A DNA stretch of 64,000 bases from Defluviitaleaceae bacterium (GTDB lineage Bacteria; Bacillota; Clostridia; Lachnospirales; WQUN01): positions 1-64,000 of the forward strand of contig WQSG01000006.1 in assembly GCA_009788055.1 (NCBI GenBank). Reading direction: 5' to 3'. The first letter of the stretch is position 1. Each line of letters starts with the position of its first letter. Both the position numbers and the translations under genes were made by a program. Positions 50,178 through 58,813 of this stretch are shown piece by piece. The notes beneath the pieces are model-generated. The model did not search any database, was not told the origin of the DNA, and was given only the letters and a program-made list of their open reading frames with translations.

Positions 50178-50922
50178 TCGAGTTTATAAATCCACAATGG
50201 TTAATCTGGATATCGAAAACAAAATCATCATCGACAATGGTAATCCCGAACCGGATATGTCAACCGTGCAGGAAGAAGACCCCAACAAGCGTGAAAGTGA
50301 CGCAAGAAAATCTGCCGCAAGCATAATAAAGAAGGCAGAGCGTCAAGCGGAAGACATAATAAGTGCCGCAGTCCTTGATGCCGAAAGCAAAAAAGCCGCC
50401 ATGCAAAAAAAAGCAGAGATTGATGCCGCCACAATGATTGGCGAAGCCCGCGAACAGGGCTACAACGAAGGCATACAGTCTGCAACTGCCGAGGGCGAGC
50501 AAATAAAGGCCGAGGCGCGGCAGGTTTTGGAAGACGCAAAAGCCGAATGCGCCGTTATGCAAGCAAACCTTGAACCCGAAGTTGTGAACATGATTATTTC
50601 AATCACGGAAAAACTTTTGGGCAAAATGACAGAGGTAAACCCCGCTGTTATAGTAAATTTGGTTAAGCAAGGGTTTGCGGCGGCGACAATTTCCGGCGAG
50701 GTTAAAGTGTATGTATCTGCCGACGATTACGACGAAGTTGTGGCAAACAAAGACGAACTTATGACCATGACGGAAGGTTCTGTTAATCTGGAAATTGTCA
50801 AAGACCTTAGCCTTTCCGCAATGGATTGCATAATTGAAACGCCCTTCGGTGATATAGATTGCAGTCTTAATCAGCAATTTGAATCAATCCGCACAAACCT
50901 TGCCTACATTCTGAATAATTAA
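50161..50922 (+). CDS. fliH: Flagellar assembly protein FliH
   Basis: A protein of about 253 residues that binds and regulates the export ATPase FliI. The N-terminal half is a long Ala/Glu/Lys-rich helix (about 45-145, KKAERQAEDIISAAVLDAES), and the C-terminal domain reads LEPEVVNMIISITEKLLG to DCIIETPFGDIDCSL, as in the FliH/YscL family. The start is uncertain. ATG codons at 50161 and 50164 lie just behind GGTGGTGGAG and overlap the end of fliG, while an in-frame ATG at 50197 lies beyond it. Confidence 0.88.
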   Translation: MMLSSSRVYKSTMVNLDIENKIIIDNGNPEPDMSTVQEEDPNKRESDARKSAASIIKKAERQAEDIISAAVLDAESKKAAMQKKAEIDAATMIGEAREQGYNEGIQSATAEGEQIKAEARQVLEDAKAECAVMQANLEPEVVNMIISITEKLLGKMTEVNPAVIVNLVKQGFAAATISGEVKVYVSADDYDEVVANKDELMTMTEGSVNLEIVKDLSLSAMDCIIETPFGDIDCSLNQQFESIRTNLAYILNN

Positions 50923-50936
50923 GTGAGGCCGCAAAT

Positions 50937-52235
50937 TTGAGTATTTTAGCCAAATACAAACCCGTGCTGGAAAAGAATTACATTCGCAAGCTGGGTAAAG
51001 TCTCACAGGTTGTGGGCTTAACAATAGAATCTGTAGGGCCTGATGTAAATATCGGGCAAACCTGTCTTATAAAGGCGGGGAACGACAAGGTTCTCGCAGA
51101 AGTTGTAGGTTTCAAAAATAACAATATTTTACTTATGCCCTTGGGAAATATGCAAGGCGTTGGCCCCGGTAATCGGGTTGAAGCGCAAGAACATCCCATA
51201 ACCGTAAGCGTTTCCGATTCACTTTTGGGGCGCGTGTTAGACGGATTGGGGCAACCAATGGACGGCAAACCCGCCATAGATGATGGCGATTTGTATAATG
51301 TAACAAACCCCGCACCCGACCCGCTTAAACGTAACAGGATTGAAGAGCCGCTTATGCTTGGCGTAAAGGCACTTGACGGGCTTTTAACAATTGGCAAGGG
51401 GCAACGCGTAGGAATTTTTGCGGGCAGTGGCGTTGGAAAAAGTACGCTGATGGGCATGATTGCCAGAAACACCAAGGCCGACATTAACGTAATCGCCCTT
51501 GTTGGCGAACGCGGGCGCGAAGTTCGTGAGTTTATTGAAAAGGACTTGGGTGAAGAGGGGCTTGCGCGTTCGGTTTTGGTAATCGCAACGTCGGATACGC
51601 CCGCGCTGGTTCGTTTGAAGGCGGCGGAAGTTGCCACAAGCATTGCGGAATATTTCCGCGACCAAGGCAGAGATGTCATGCTGTTAATGGACTCGTTGAC
51701 GCGCTACGCAATGGCGCAACGGGAAGTAGGGCTTGCCATAGGCGAGCCGCCTGTATCAAGAGGGTATACCCCTTCGGTTTTCGCAACAATACCGCGTTTG
51801 CTGGAACGTGCAGGGCATTCGGACAAGGGTTCAATCACAGGACTGTACACCGTTCTTGTAGACGGTGACGACCTCACCGAACCCGTCACCGATACCGCAC
51901 GAAGCGTTTTGGACGGTCACATTGTCCTTTCCAGAAAAATTGCAAACCGCAATCACTACCCCGCGATAGACGTGCTTGCAAGCGTCTCGCGTTGTATGTC
52001 GGACGTTGTTGAAAAAGAACATAAAGTTGCCGCAAACAAGTTTAAAAAATCTATGGCTGTTTACGCAAACTCCGAGGACTTAATAAATATCGGTGCGTAT
52101 GTAAAAGGCTCAAGCGAAGAAATTGACGATGCCATAGCAAAACACAGCGCGGTAAATGATTTCCTAACGCAAGATGTTGATGAAAAGGTTGACATAACAG
52201 ATTCAATTAACAGGCTCAAGGAGATAGTTGACTGA
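50937..52235 (+). CDS. fliI: Flagellum-specific ATPase FliI
   Basis: A 432-residue F1-beta-like ATPase that powers flagellar protein export. Walker A is GSGVGKST (163-170). VALVGERGREVREFIEKDL is the family block after it, DVMLLMDSLTRYAMAQREV contains Walker B, and GEPPVSRGYTPSVFATIPRL follows. The start appears to be TTG at 50937, 14 bases after fliH. The downstream sequence SILAKYKPVLEKNYIRKLGK already belongs to the N-terminal domain and no ATG lies near. fliJ overlaps by one base. Confidence 0.97.
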   Translation: MSILAKYKPVLEKNYIRKLGKVSQVVGLTIESVGPDVNIGQTCLIKAGNDKVLAEVVGFKNNNILLMPLGNMQGVGPGNRVEAQEHPITVSVSDSLLGRVLDGLGQPMDGKPAIDDGDLYNVTNPAPDPLKRNRIEEPLMLGVKALDGLLTIGKGQRVGIFAGSGVGKSTLMGMIARNTKADINVIALVGERGREVREFIEKDLGEEGLARSVLVIATSDTPALVRLKAAEVATSIAEYFRDQGRDVMLLMDSLTRYAMAQREVGLAIGEPPVSRGYTPSVFATIPRLLERAGHSDKGSITGLYTVLVDGDDLTEPVTDTARSVLDGHIVLSRKIANRNHYPAIDVLASVSRCMSDVVEKEHKVAANKFKKSMAVYANSEDLINIGAYVKGSSEEIDDAIAKHSAVNDFLTQDVDEKVDITDSINRLKEIVD

Positions 52236-52687
52236 TGCCGCGTTTCCAGTTTCGCCTACAGCAATATTTGGGCGTTAAAGAGCAGATTGAAAGCCAAAAA
52301 GAGCTTGAATACGGCAGAGCCATTCAACTGGTAGAGGAAGAAAAGCAAAAGCTTGTGGAGTTCCGCCAAAGAAAAGATGCCGCAGTTGAGGAACTTCGTG
52401 TTTTGGTTACAAAGGCGATTTCGCCATTTGAAATACGGCGGTACAACAATAATATCGAACGCTTGAAGCACCAAATAGTAGCGCAGGAAGAGCGCGTTAA
52501 AGCCGCCGAAGCCTTCGCAGAGCAAAAGCGGCAAGAGCTGGTGCAAGCAATGAAAGAGCGCAAAGCACTTGAGACGGTAAAAGAAAACGCCCGCGAGGAA
52601 TTCCAGTTGGAGGCCAATCTTGCGGAACAAAAAGTAGTTGACGAATTGGTAAGCTTCAAATATGCGGACGCCGCAAAACGTAAATAA
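52235..52687 (+). CDS. fliJ: Flagellar export chaperone FliJ
   Basis: A 150-residue, almost wholly coiled-coil protein starting MPRFQFRLQQYLGVKEQIES, as in FliJ. It links FliI to the export gate FlhA. Hydrophobic heptads run through residues 10-140. The start overlaps the fliI stop (TGATG), indicating translational coupling. Confidence 0.9.
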   Translation: MPRFQFRLQQYLGVKEQIESQKELEYGRAIQLVEEEKQKLVEFRQRKDAAVEELRVLVTKAISPFEIRRYNNNIERLKHQIVAQEERVKAAEAFAEQKRQELVQAMKERKALETVKENAREEFQLEANLAEQKVVDELVSFKYADAAKRK

Positions 52688-52707
52688 CCACCCAAGGAGG
52701 ACGGCAT

Positions 52708-53667
52708 ATGCCCCCCGATAATAGTGCAGGCGAGAAAAAAAGCAAAGCAGGCATAATCATTTTCGCAATCATTTTTATTCTGGTGATTGCGGTTGTTTTG
52801 GTTATTGCGTTGGATATTGGCAATGTTCGTTCGCAACATATAATGGGTTTTGTTCGCAACGCGCCGTTAATCGGTTCGTACTTCCCCGCAGATGAATACG
52901 AGGAAGAGGACGAAATGACGGAAGAAGAAATGCGCTTACAGCTTCATGTGTACCGCGACCAAATCGCGGCACTTCGCGCAACCGTACATGAAAGAGATGT
53001 TGAAATTGCAACCCTAAACGCAAGAGTGGAACATCTGGAACGTTTTGAAAGAAACTGGCAACAATACCGCATTGCAAGCGCGAGGTTCACGCAAATTCTT
53101 GCGCACAACGACCCGCTCAACTTTGTAGAATTTTTTGAGGATATCGTAAATCACGACTTGGTGCCGCAGGAAATTTTGGCTGTGGCATGGGCGCAAGCCC
53201 GCGCAATTGCCGCATATGACGAAGAATTACGTATGCTTGTAAGCACGTACAATAATATGGAAGCAGGACGCGCCGCAGAAGATATGGTTCGCCTTTTGGT
53301 AACAAACCAAACCCTTGCCGTTCGCATACTTAGGGCGATGGGCAACACTCGCAGGGCGGAACTTTTCGATGAAATGGAATATGTGGACTCTTCGCGGTTT
53401 GCAATTTTGCTTTCCACAGAGCCGCCTACCTTCGCACCGCTTGTACCGCCCCCGTACCTGCCGGAGTTTATCGCGCCGGAAGTTCCGCCGTTTGAAATTC
53501 CGATGTTCGATGATGACGAATTTGACGAAGACGAATACTATTTCGACGATGAAAACGGCGACTGGGATGATGAAATCCCGACGGAAGATGAAGTACCCGA
53601 CCCCGAACCCCCCGCCGAACCTGTCACAGAAACCGAGCCTGAACCCACCGAACCTGAGGAAGAATAA
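52708..53667 (+). CDS. MotE/YlxF-like membrane protein
   Basis: A 319-residue protein with a short cytoplasmic N-terminus, one membrane helix (about 14-37, AGIIIFAIIFILVIAVVLVI) and a coiled coil (about 75-115, DQIAALRATVHERDVEIATL). A helical domain follows that resembles the MgtE N-terminal-like domain of MotE. It includes AGRAAEDMVRLLVTNQTLAV and ILRAMGNTRRAELFDEMEYV. The tail (about 250-319) is extremely acidic and Pro-rich (DDDEFDEDEYYFDDENGDWD) and likely disordered. Position between fliJ and fliK equals that of ylxF in Bacillus. MotE proteins chaperone the motor protein MotC in some species. Here the role is inferred from the position and fold. Confidence 0.7.
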   Translation: MPPDNSAGEKKSKAGIIIFAIIFILVIAVVLVIALDIGNVRSQHIMGFVRNAPLIGSYFPADEYEEEDEMTEEEMRLQLHVYRDQIAALRATVHERDVEIATLNARVEHLERFERNWQQYRIASARFTQILAHNDPLNFVEFFEDIVNHDLVPQEILAVAWAQARAIAAYDEELRMLVSTYNNMEAGRAAEDMVRLLVTNQTLAVRILRAMGNTRRAELFDEMEYVDSSRFAILLSTEPPTFAPLVPPPYLPEFIAPEVPPFEIPMFDDDEFDEDEYYFDDENGDWDDEIPTEDEVPDPEPPAEPVTETEPEPTEPEEE

Positions 53668-53712
53668 TCTTGGTATAACCGCATTAAATATGCGTTTATA
53701 TATAATGTAAGC

Positions 53713-53760
53713 TTCCCGCCAAAGGCGGGAACGGCTCTTCGAGCCGCCGACATACGTCGG
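53713..53760 (+). repeat. Three consecutive hairpins between the motE-like gene and fliK
   Basis: TTCCCGCC-AAA-GGCGGGAA (53713-53731), CGGCTC-TTC-GAGCCG (53732-53746) and CCGAC-ATAC-GTCGG (53747-53760) follow one another without gaps, and then GAAAGGAGG gives the fliK ribosome binding site. There is no T run, so it is not a normal terminator. A role in mRNA processing or stability within the operon is possible. Confidence 0.65.
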
Positions 53761-53780
53761 GCTATGAAAGGAGGAAAACC

Positions 53781-55103
53781 ATGAAAATCTTTGAACCACT
53801 AAACTCCAAGCTGCCCGAAGCAGTAGCAAAAAGCCCAAAAGGCAACGCGCAAGCGCAATCCAACGCGGCTTTTGATATGCTGTTTACGGAAGCGGAACGC
53901 CGCCAGTCATTCGACCCGTCTGCGGAAACACGAAACCGTGACGACAATCGCGGCAGAAACCGCACAAACGAAACAAGACGGGACGACCAACCCACCCGCC
54001 GCCGCGAAGAACCTCGCCACGACGACATGACAAATCCCGCGGGCGCGGCAGTAGTGCAAGAGCAACAACAAAATCTTGCCTGCGAAGCAAATGTCTCGGA
54101 TGAAAACGTCGCTGTCAACGAGGAAGAAGCCGTAACCAAAGTGGCGGAAGCCATGAAAGTTCCCAAAGAAGAAGTGATTGAATTACTTGAAGAACTGGGG
54201 ATGGAAGCGGCAGACCTAACAGACGCGCAAGCCGTGGCAAAGATGTTGCAAACCGCGCTTGATGCCGAAAACACAGCCGAACTACTAACAGACCCGAAAT
54301 TTCCGGAGATGTACAAGGCAGTGAATGAAGCAATGGCGGAAGTAGCGGCAAAAGCAACCAAAGGCGAAACCGTTTTGGTTAGCAAAGAAGCGGTAGAAAC
54401 CCTTGCGGAAGTTGAAGCAACCGTTGAAGACGGAGAAATCGTTGTAGAAGCACGCGACACAGACGAAAACGCAGAAGGCAGTCTAAGACAGCAATCAGCC
54501 GAAACGCAGGAGGAAATTCCGCAGGAAGCCGCCCCCGCAAACGAGCAACCCGTTGACGTAACAAACGCGAAGCCCCTCACGGCAGACGAAGCAGTTTTCA
54601 ATGAATCACAAGCCCTGAGCCCCGCGTTCAACGTGGAAACCATTGCGGCAAAAGCAGAGCAAACTGCGGTAAAACAAAACGCGCCACAGCAACCCGTCAA
54701 CCCGCAAGACGTGATTGACCAAATCATGAATCAAGTGAAGCTTGTATCAAGCGGCGGCCAGTTCAGCGAAATCCGAATGACGCTTAAACCCGAAACCCTT
54801 GGCGATATCGTTCTGCGGGTAATCACGCACAACGGAATCATAATGGCGCAGTTTGAAGCCGAAAACCAACGCGTGAAAGAAGCACTTGAATCGGATTTCA
54901 ACTCGTTGCGCAACGCGCTGGAAGAACAAGGGCTAAAATTCTCGGAACTTTCGGTATCTGTGCGTCAAGACGCAAACGAACGCGCCAACCAATTTGAACG
55001 CGCCCGCCAAAACAGCCGCAATCGCGCTGAAAGCGTGGAAGACGTTTCTGAAGAAGCGGAGCAAGTTTCATACCACAACGGCGTGATTGATGTCACCGCC
55101 TAG
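53781..55103 (+). CDS. fliK: Flagellar hook-length control protein FliK
   Basis: A 440-residue protein that measures the hook and switches export specificity through FlhB. The N-terminal two thirds is low-complexity, rich in Ala, Glu, Gln and Thr, as expected for the ruler part. The C-terminal conserved domain is EIRMTLKPETLGDIVLRVIT (about 331-350) with AQFEAENQRVKEALESDFNS after it and SVRQDANERANQF. The ATG at 53781 has GAAAGGAGG upstream. It lies 14 bases ahead of flgD. Confidence 0.92.
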   Translation: MKIFEPLNSKLPEAVAKSPKGNAQAQSNAAFDMLFTEAERRQSFDPSAETRNRDDNRGRNRTNETRRDDQPTRRREEPRHDDMTNPAGAAVVQEQQQNLACEANVSDENVAVNEEEAVTKVAEAMKVPKEEVIELLEELGMEAADLTDAQAVAKMLQTALDAENTAELLTDPKFPEMYKAVNEAMAEVAAKATKGETVLVSKEAVETLAEVEATVEDGEIVVEARDTDENAEGSLRQQSAETQEEIPQEAAPANEQPVDVTNAKPLTADEAVFNESQALSPAFNVETIAAKAEQTAVKQNAPQQPVNPQDVIDQIMNQVKLVSSGGQFSEIRMTLKPETLGDIVLRVITHNGIIMAQFEAENQRVKEALESDFNSLRNALEEQGLKFSELSVSVRQDANERANQFERARQNSRNRAESVEDVSEEAEQVSYHNGVIDVTA

Positions 55104-55117
55104 GAAGGAGAACTGAA

Positions 55118-56308
55118 ATGTCAAACTGGGGAAATATCATAACAGTGCCCGAGAATCAAATTAACTGGGCAACAACCACACGCGAACCCAATCAAGACCT
55201 TGACCGCACCGCGTTTTTGAACCTTCTTATAACGCAGTTGCGCCACCAAGACCCTCTTAATCCAATGGATGACAGGGACTTTATCGCGCAGATGGCGCAG
55301 TTCTCTGCATTGGAACAAATGATGAACCTTAATTCCACATTTGAGCGCACACAGGCGTTTGGTATGATTGGTAAGGTAATTGACGCATCGTTCTTCTGCC
55401 AAACCTCGGAAGAGAGGATTGAACTGGAAGGCGCGTTGGTAACTGCCGTTAATCGTTCAGGTCAAAGCGTGTACCTTGTGGTTCAGGGCGAACCGGACGA
55501 CAACGGAAACAGACGTCTTATTGATGTGCCGTTTGATGCCGTTACCAGTGTTTCCGAAGATTTCTTCCTGTCACATCAGTTGAACGAAATTTTCAGCCAA
55601 ATTCAAGGGCAACGCGCCGCAGATTTGGTAGGCAAATATGTAGTCGGTTTTGCCGTAATGGGCGACGACCTCGAATTTGTAGAGGGCAGAGTAGATTCCG
55701 TATCCATGCAGGGCAATATTGCGATTTTGCATATCGGCAACCGCGAACTTCTTTTCCCGCGTGATGTGGTATCCGCTTCCGATGAAAGACGCCTTATCGT
55801 CGATTATCCCGAAGGAGCAAGCCACCGTTTCACCCATGGTGAACTTGTAGGGATAGACGTTGTACGCGCACCCGCCGGAAGTCGCCTGTATCTTATCTTT
55901 GATGGTGGACTGGACGCAAATGACCAACCCATCACAAGAAGGATTCACGCACAGCATTTCAACCACGTAACAAGCGCGCTAACCTATGTTGGCGAAAAAA
56001 TCACGCACGGAATAGTTGTTGACGGAATAGTACAATCCATCACAATGACAGGCGGAATACCGTTCCTGAATGTTCGTGTGTACAATCCCGACCCCAACGA
56101 TACCGAAATGCCATATGTAATGCGTCAAATAGACTTCTTGGCATATCTTGCGGCACGCGGCGGTTCGGAAGTTCCTAACCATTCTACAACTGCACCACCT
56201 GCAACACCGCCGTCAACAACCCCGCCGTCAAACGGCAACGATAACAACACGGACGACGGCACAGACGATACCGACAACGACGACCCTGATGTGGATGGTG
56301 ATGCATGA
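55118..56308 (+). CDS. flgD: Flagellar hook capping protein FlgD, unusually long
   Basis: A 396-residue scaffolding protein for hook assembly; most FlgD proteins have 140-250 residues. The N-terminal conserved region is DRTAFLNLLITQLRHQDPLN with PMDDRDFIAQMAQFSALEQM. The region between about 130 and 355 contains two or three repeated beta units that include GKYVVGFAVMGDDLEFVEGR and TRRIHAQHFNHVTSALTYVG, probably extra domains. The C-terminal tail is Asp/Asn/Thr-rich (NDNNTDDGTDDTDNDDPDVD). Its last four bases overlap the next gene. Confidence 0.9.
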   Translation: MSNWGNIITVPENQINWATTTREPNQDLDRTAFLNLLITQLRHQDPLNPMDDRDFIAQMAQFSALEQMMNLNSTFERTQAFGMIGKVIDASFFCQTSEERIELEGALVTAVNRSGQSVYLVVQGEPDDNGNRRLIDVPFDAVTSVSEDFFLSHQLNEIFSQIQGQRAADLVGKYVVGFAVMGDDLEFVEGRVDSVSMQGNIAILHIGNRELLFPRDVVSASDERRLIVDYPEGASHRFTHGELVGIDVVRAPAGSRLYLIFDGGLDANDQPITRRIHAQHFNHVTSALTYVGEKITHGIVVDGIVQSITMTGGIPFLNVRVYNPDPNDTEMPYVMRQIDFLAYLAARGGSEVPNHSTTAPPATPPSTTPPSNGNDNNTDDGTDDTDNDDPDVDGDA

Positions 56309-56694
56309 TGATTCCGAATATGCATTTGGCAAAAGTAGGCGGCGTAACCGAAAGCACCTTGCGCAAGCAAGAATCCGTACCTGCGCAACCTACAACAAGC
56401 TTCCGCGATATTCTCGGAAATATCGGGAGTAAAACGGACACGCCTGTCCAATTTTCAAAACACGCGGCACTTCGCCTAAACGACCGCAACATAAACCTCA
56501 CGGGCGAGCAAATTAACCGCGTTGCAGACGGAATTGGCAAAGCAAACGAAAAAGGAATCCGCGATTCTTTGGTGCTTGTGGATAACGTAGCCCTTGTGGT
56601 AAACGTGAAAAGCCGCACCGTAATAACCGCAGTTCCGCAAACGCAAGCGCAAGACAACATTTTCAGCAACATTGATGGTGCAGTGATAGTATAA
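56305..56694 (+). CDS. TIGR02530-like flagellar operon protein
   Basis: A 129-residue protein with the block VQFSKHAALRLNDRNINLTG, then EQINRVADGIGKANEKGIRD. These match a small conserved family in clostridial and bacillar flagellar operons, placed between flgD and flgE and annotated as TIGR02530. The function is not known; a role as a chaperone in hook assembly has been suggested from its position. Its start overlaps the flgD stop by four bases (ATGA). Confidence 0.85.
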   Translation: MMIPNMHLAKVGGVTESTLRKQESVPAQPTTSFRDILGNIGSKTDTPVQFSKHAALRLNDRNINLTGEQINRVADGIGKANEKGIRDSLVLVDNVALVVNVKSRTVITAVPQTQAQDNIFSNIDGAVIV

Positions 56695-56780
56695 GCCGGA
56701 CCCTCACGGGGGGCTTCACTTTCCCGAACGACAGACGGAAGGACGAAATTGCTGCACTTACCTTTAAGGGGGTATTTACT

Positions 56781-58436
56781 ATGATGCGTTCCATGTTCTC
56801 CGGTGTATCTTCGCTTAGAGTACACCAAACACGTATGGACGTAATTGCAAATAACATTGCTAACGTAAACACAGACGGTTTTAAGGCGTCACGGGCAACA
56901 TTCCAAGACGCGTTCTATCAAAACCTACAAGGCGCAACCGGCCCCGACCCAACATTTGGGCGCGCAGGTCGAAACCCGCAACAAGTGGGTTTGGGGTTAA
57001 GCCTTGCTTCAATTGATAACCTCATGCACCAAGGCATTGCAAGACGTACAGACAACGCGCTGGACGTTGCAATCGAAGGCGGCGGCTTCTTTATTACACG
57101 CGACAGGGGCGGCGCAAACCTCTTCACCCGCACGGGCAGAATAGAGCGCGACGCGCACTGGAACCTTCACATCAGCGGAAACTCGCTTATGGGCTGGAGT
57201 ACAATCCCGTGCCAAGAAACACCCGGCGGCTGGGCAGTTGACCGCGGACTTTTGCAACCGCTTTCACTTTCGGGCGAAAAGCAAAATATGCCCTCCGAAC
57301 CCACCACCAGAATAAACTTTACAGGTAACTTGAACCGTTCACAGTTGTCTGTGACGCAACGCCCGGCAGGGGCTCCGTTCGACCCCCCCGGTGCAACCAC
57401 TGTGGATATGCGGTACACAATCACACCCAAAACCATTTACGACAGCTTGGGCAATCGCTACACAATGAATATTCGATTCACCTATCATCCCCATACTTCC
57501 GGCGCGGCAGGTTCTCCGCACGGTTACTGGACTATGGAAGCCATGGGCGGATATTATACCCAAAACGCCGCAGGCGAATGGGAAGAAGCAAGTGCGGGTG
57601 ATACGGGTGCGGTAAGGCTTGTTCACGCTTTCCGCGACGACGACCGCCGCCGCGAAGACCCTTCTCTTATCTCCATTTGCTTCATGGGGCCTGATAGGGG
57701 CGGCGCAACAGGAAACACACCCATTATGGACTTTGCTTCCGATGCACACGCGTCTGCTACAATTGCGTTTAACTCCGTGGGTGATGTTATCGGTATCGGA
57801 CACGTTGCCGATGATTATATCCCCGGGCAATGGCCTGAACCTACGGCGTTCCTTCAAGGTGACAGAGATAGTTCTTGGTGGGGCGGGCGTAATTTCAATA
57901 TGAGCATCATACCCGTGCGCGGCGTTGCTCCTTCCGCTACGTTTGGTGAAACCACAGGCACATCAAGCTATATGCCCGATGATACTGTTCAAATTGCTAT
58001 CGGCGCACTCACCATAAACTTTACAGAGCTTGGCCAACGCGGGCAAGCAAATACAAGCATCACCGCCCTCACATGGGACGGCGGCGGCCCCGGTACTCTT
58101 ATGGATATCAACGTGGGGCAGGACGGTACAATCATGGGGCGTTACTCCAACGGGCGCGACCGTATTTTGGGTCAAATTCCCTTGGCGTTCTTCACGAACC
58201 CTGCAGGTTTAGACCGCGCAGGCGCAAGCTTCTGGCGTGAGACGGCAAACTCCGGCCCGTTTGATGGTGCGGGTCAAATCGGCGCAATGATTGGCGGCGC
58301 GCTTGAAGGCTCTAACGTAGACCTCGCCAACGAATTTACCGACATGATTACAACGCAACGCGGTTTCCAAGCCGCTTCGCGCACAATCACAGTCTCCGAC
58401 GAAATGCTGCAAGAACTTGTTAATTTAAGACGTTAA
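56781..58436 (+). CDS. flgE: Flagellar hook protein FlgE
   Basis: A 551-residue structural subunit of the hook. The N-terminal D0 motif is SSLRVHQTRMDVIANNIANV, then NTDGFKASRATFQDAFYQN. GGGFFITRDRGGANLFTRTG is the conserved rod/hook signature (about 99-118). The C-terminal helix DLANEFTDMITTQRGFQAAS, followed by RTITVSDEMLQELVNLRR, completes the coiled coil. ATG ATG at 56781 follows AAGGGGG. A terminator-like hairpin lies directly downstream. Confidence 0.97.
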   Translation: MMRSMFSGVSSLRVHQTRMDVIANNIANVNTDGFKASRATFQDAFYQNLQGATGPDPTFGRAGRNPQQVGLGLSLASIDNLMHQGIARRTDNALDVAIEGGGFFITRDRGGANLFTRTGRIERDAHWNLHISGNSLMGWSTIPCQETPGGWAVDRGLLQPLSLSGEKQNMPSEPTTRINFTGNLNRSQLSVTQRPAGAPFDPPGATTVDMRYTITPKTIYDSLGNRYTMNIRFTYHPHTSGAAGSPHGYWTMEAMGGYYTQNAAGEWEEASAGDTGAVRLVHAFRDDDRRREDPSLISICFMGPDRGGATGNTPIMDFASDAHASATIAFNSVGDVIGIGHVADDYIPGQWPEPTAFLQGDRDSSWWGGRNFNMSIIPVRGVAPSATFGETTGTSSYMPDDTVQIAIGALTINFTELGQRGQANTSITALTWDGGGPGTLMDINVGQDGTIMGRYSNGRDRILGQIPLAFFTNPAGLDRAGASFWRETANSGPFDGAGQIGAMIGGALEGSNVDLANEFTDMITTQRGFQAASRTITVSDEMLQELVNLRR

Positions 58437-58447
58437 ACCGTTTAAAA

Positions 58448-58492
58448 GCGCGGGTTGGGTAATTCCAACCCAACCCGCGTGTTTTTTTTAAC
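58448..58492 (+). terminator. Terminator between flgE and flbD
   Basis: CGCGGGTTGGG and CCCAACCCGCG form an 11-bp perfect stem followed by TG and a run of eight T. It sits inside the flagellar gene row and would stop or reduce transcription of flbD, motA and the later genes from the flgB promoters. Confidence 0.85.
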
Positions 58493-58514
58493 AGGAAAAA
58501 TTCTAAGAAAAACA

Positions 58515-58543
58515 TTGTATCTGACCCTTCCCTGTGATATGCT
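58515..58543 (+). promoter_or_regulatory. Promoter of the flbD-motAB-fliLM-fliY-cheY segment
   Basis: TTGTAT (58515-58520), a 17-base spacer and TATGCT (58538-58543), about 36 bases before flbD. It follows the terminator at 58448-58492, so the motor/switch half of the operon may have its own supply of transcripts. Confidence 0.6.
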
Positions 58544-58578
58544 ATGCGTTGAGTAGAAGAAAGAGGAGTTGTCGGATT

Positions 58579-58779
58579 ATGATAGCAGTGACGAAAATTA
58601 ACGACAGGGATATAATTGTAAACTGTGATTTAATCGAATTGATTGAATCCACCCCCGACACTACACTCACCACAACAACAGGCAAAAAAATATTAGTGCG
58701 GGAAACAGTGGAAGAGGTTTTGGACAAAGTTGTGGCGTACAAGGGGCGCATAAGCAAGGTAGCAACTTCAACAAATTAG
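58579..58779 (+). CDS. flbD: FlbD/SwrD family flagellar protein
   Basis: A 66-residue protein starting MIAVTKINDRDIIVNCDLIE with the TPDTTLTTTTGKKILVRETV segment, matching FlbD of clostridial and bacillar operons (SwrD in Bacillus subtilis), which increases motor power. The ATG at 58579 has AAGAGGAG upstream; a start 15 codons earlier would run through the promoter. Confidence 0.9.
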   Translation: MIAVTKINDRDIIVNCDLIELIESTPDTTLTTTTGKKILVRETVEEVLDKVVAYKGRISKVATSTN

Positions 58780-58813
58780 TACCGAAATAAACCCTCGGGA
58801 GGGGATGTACAAA

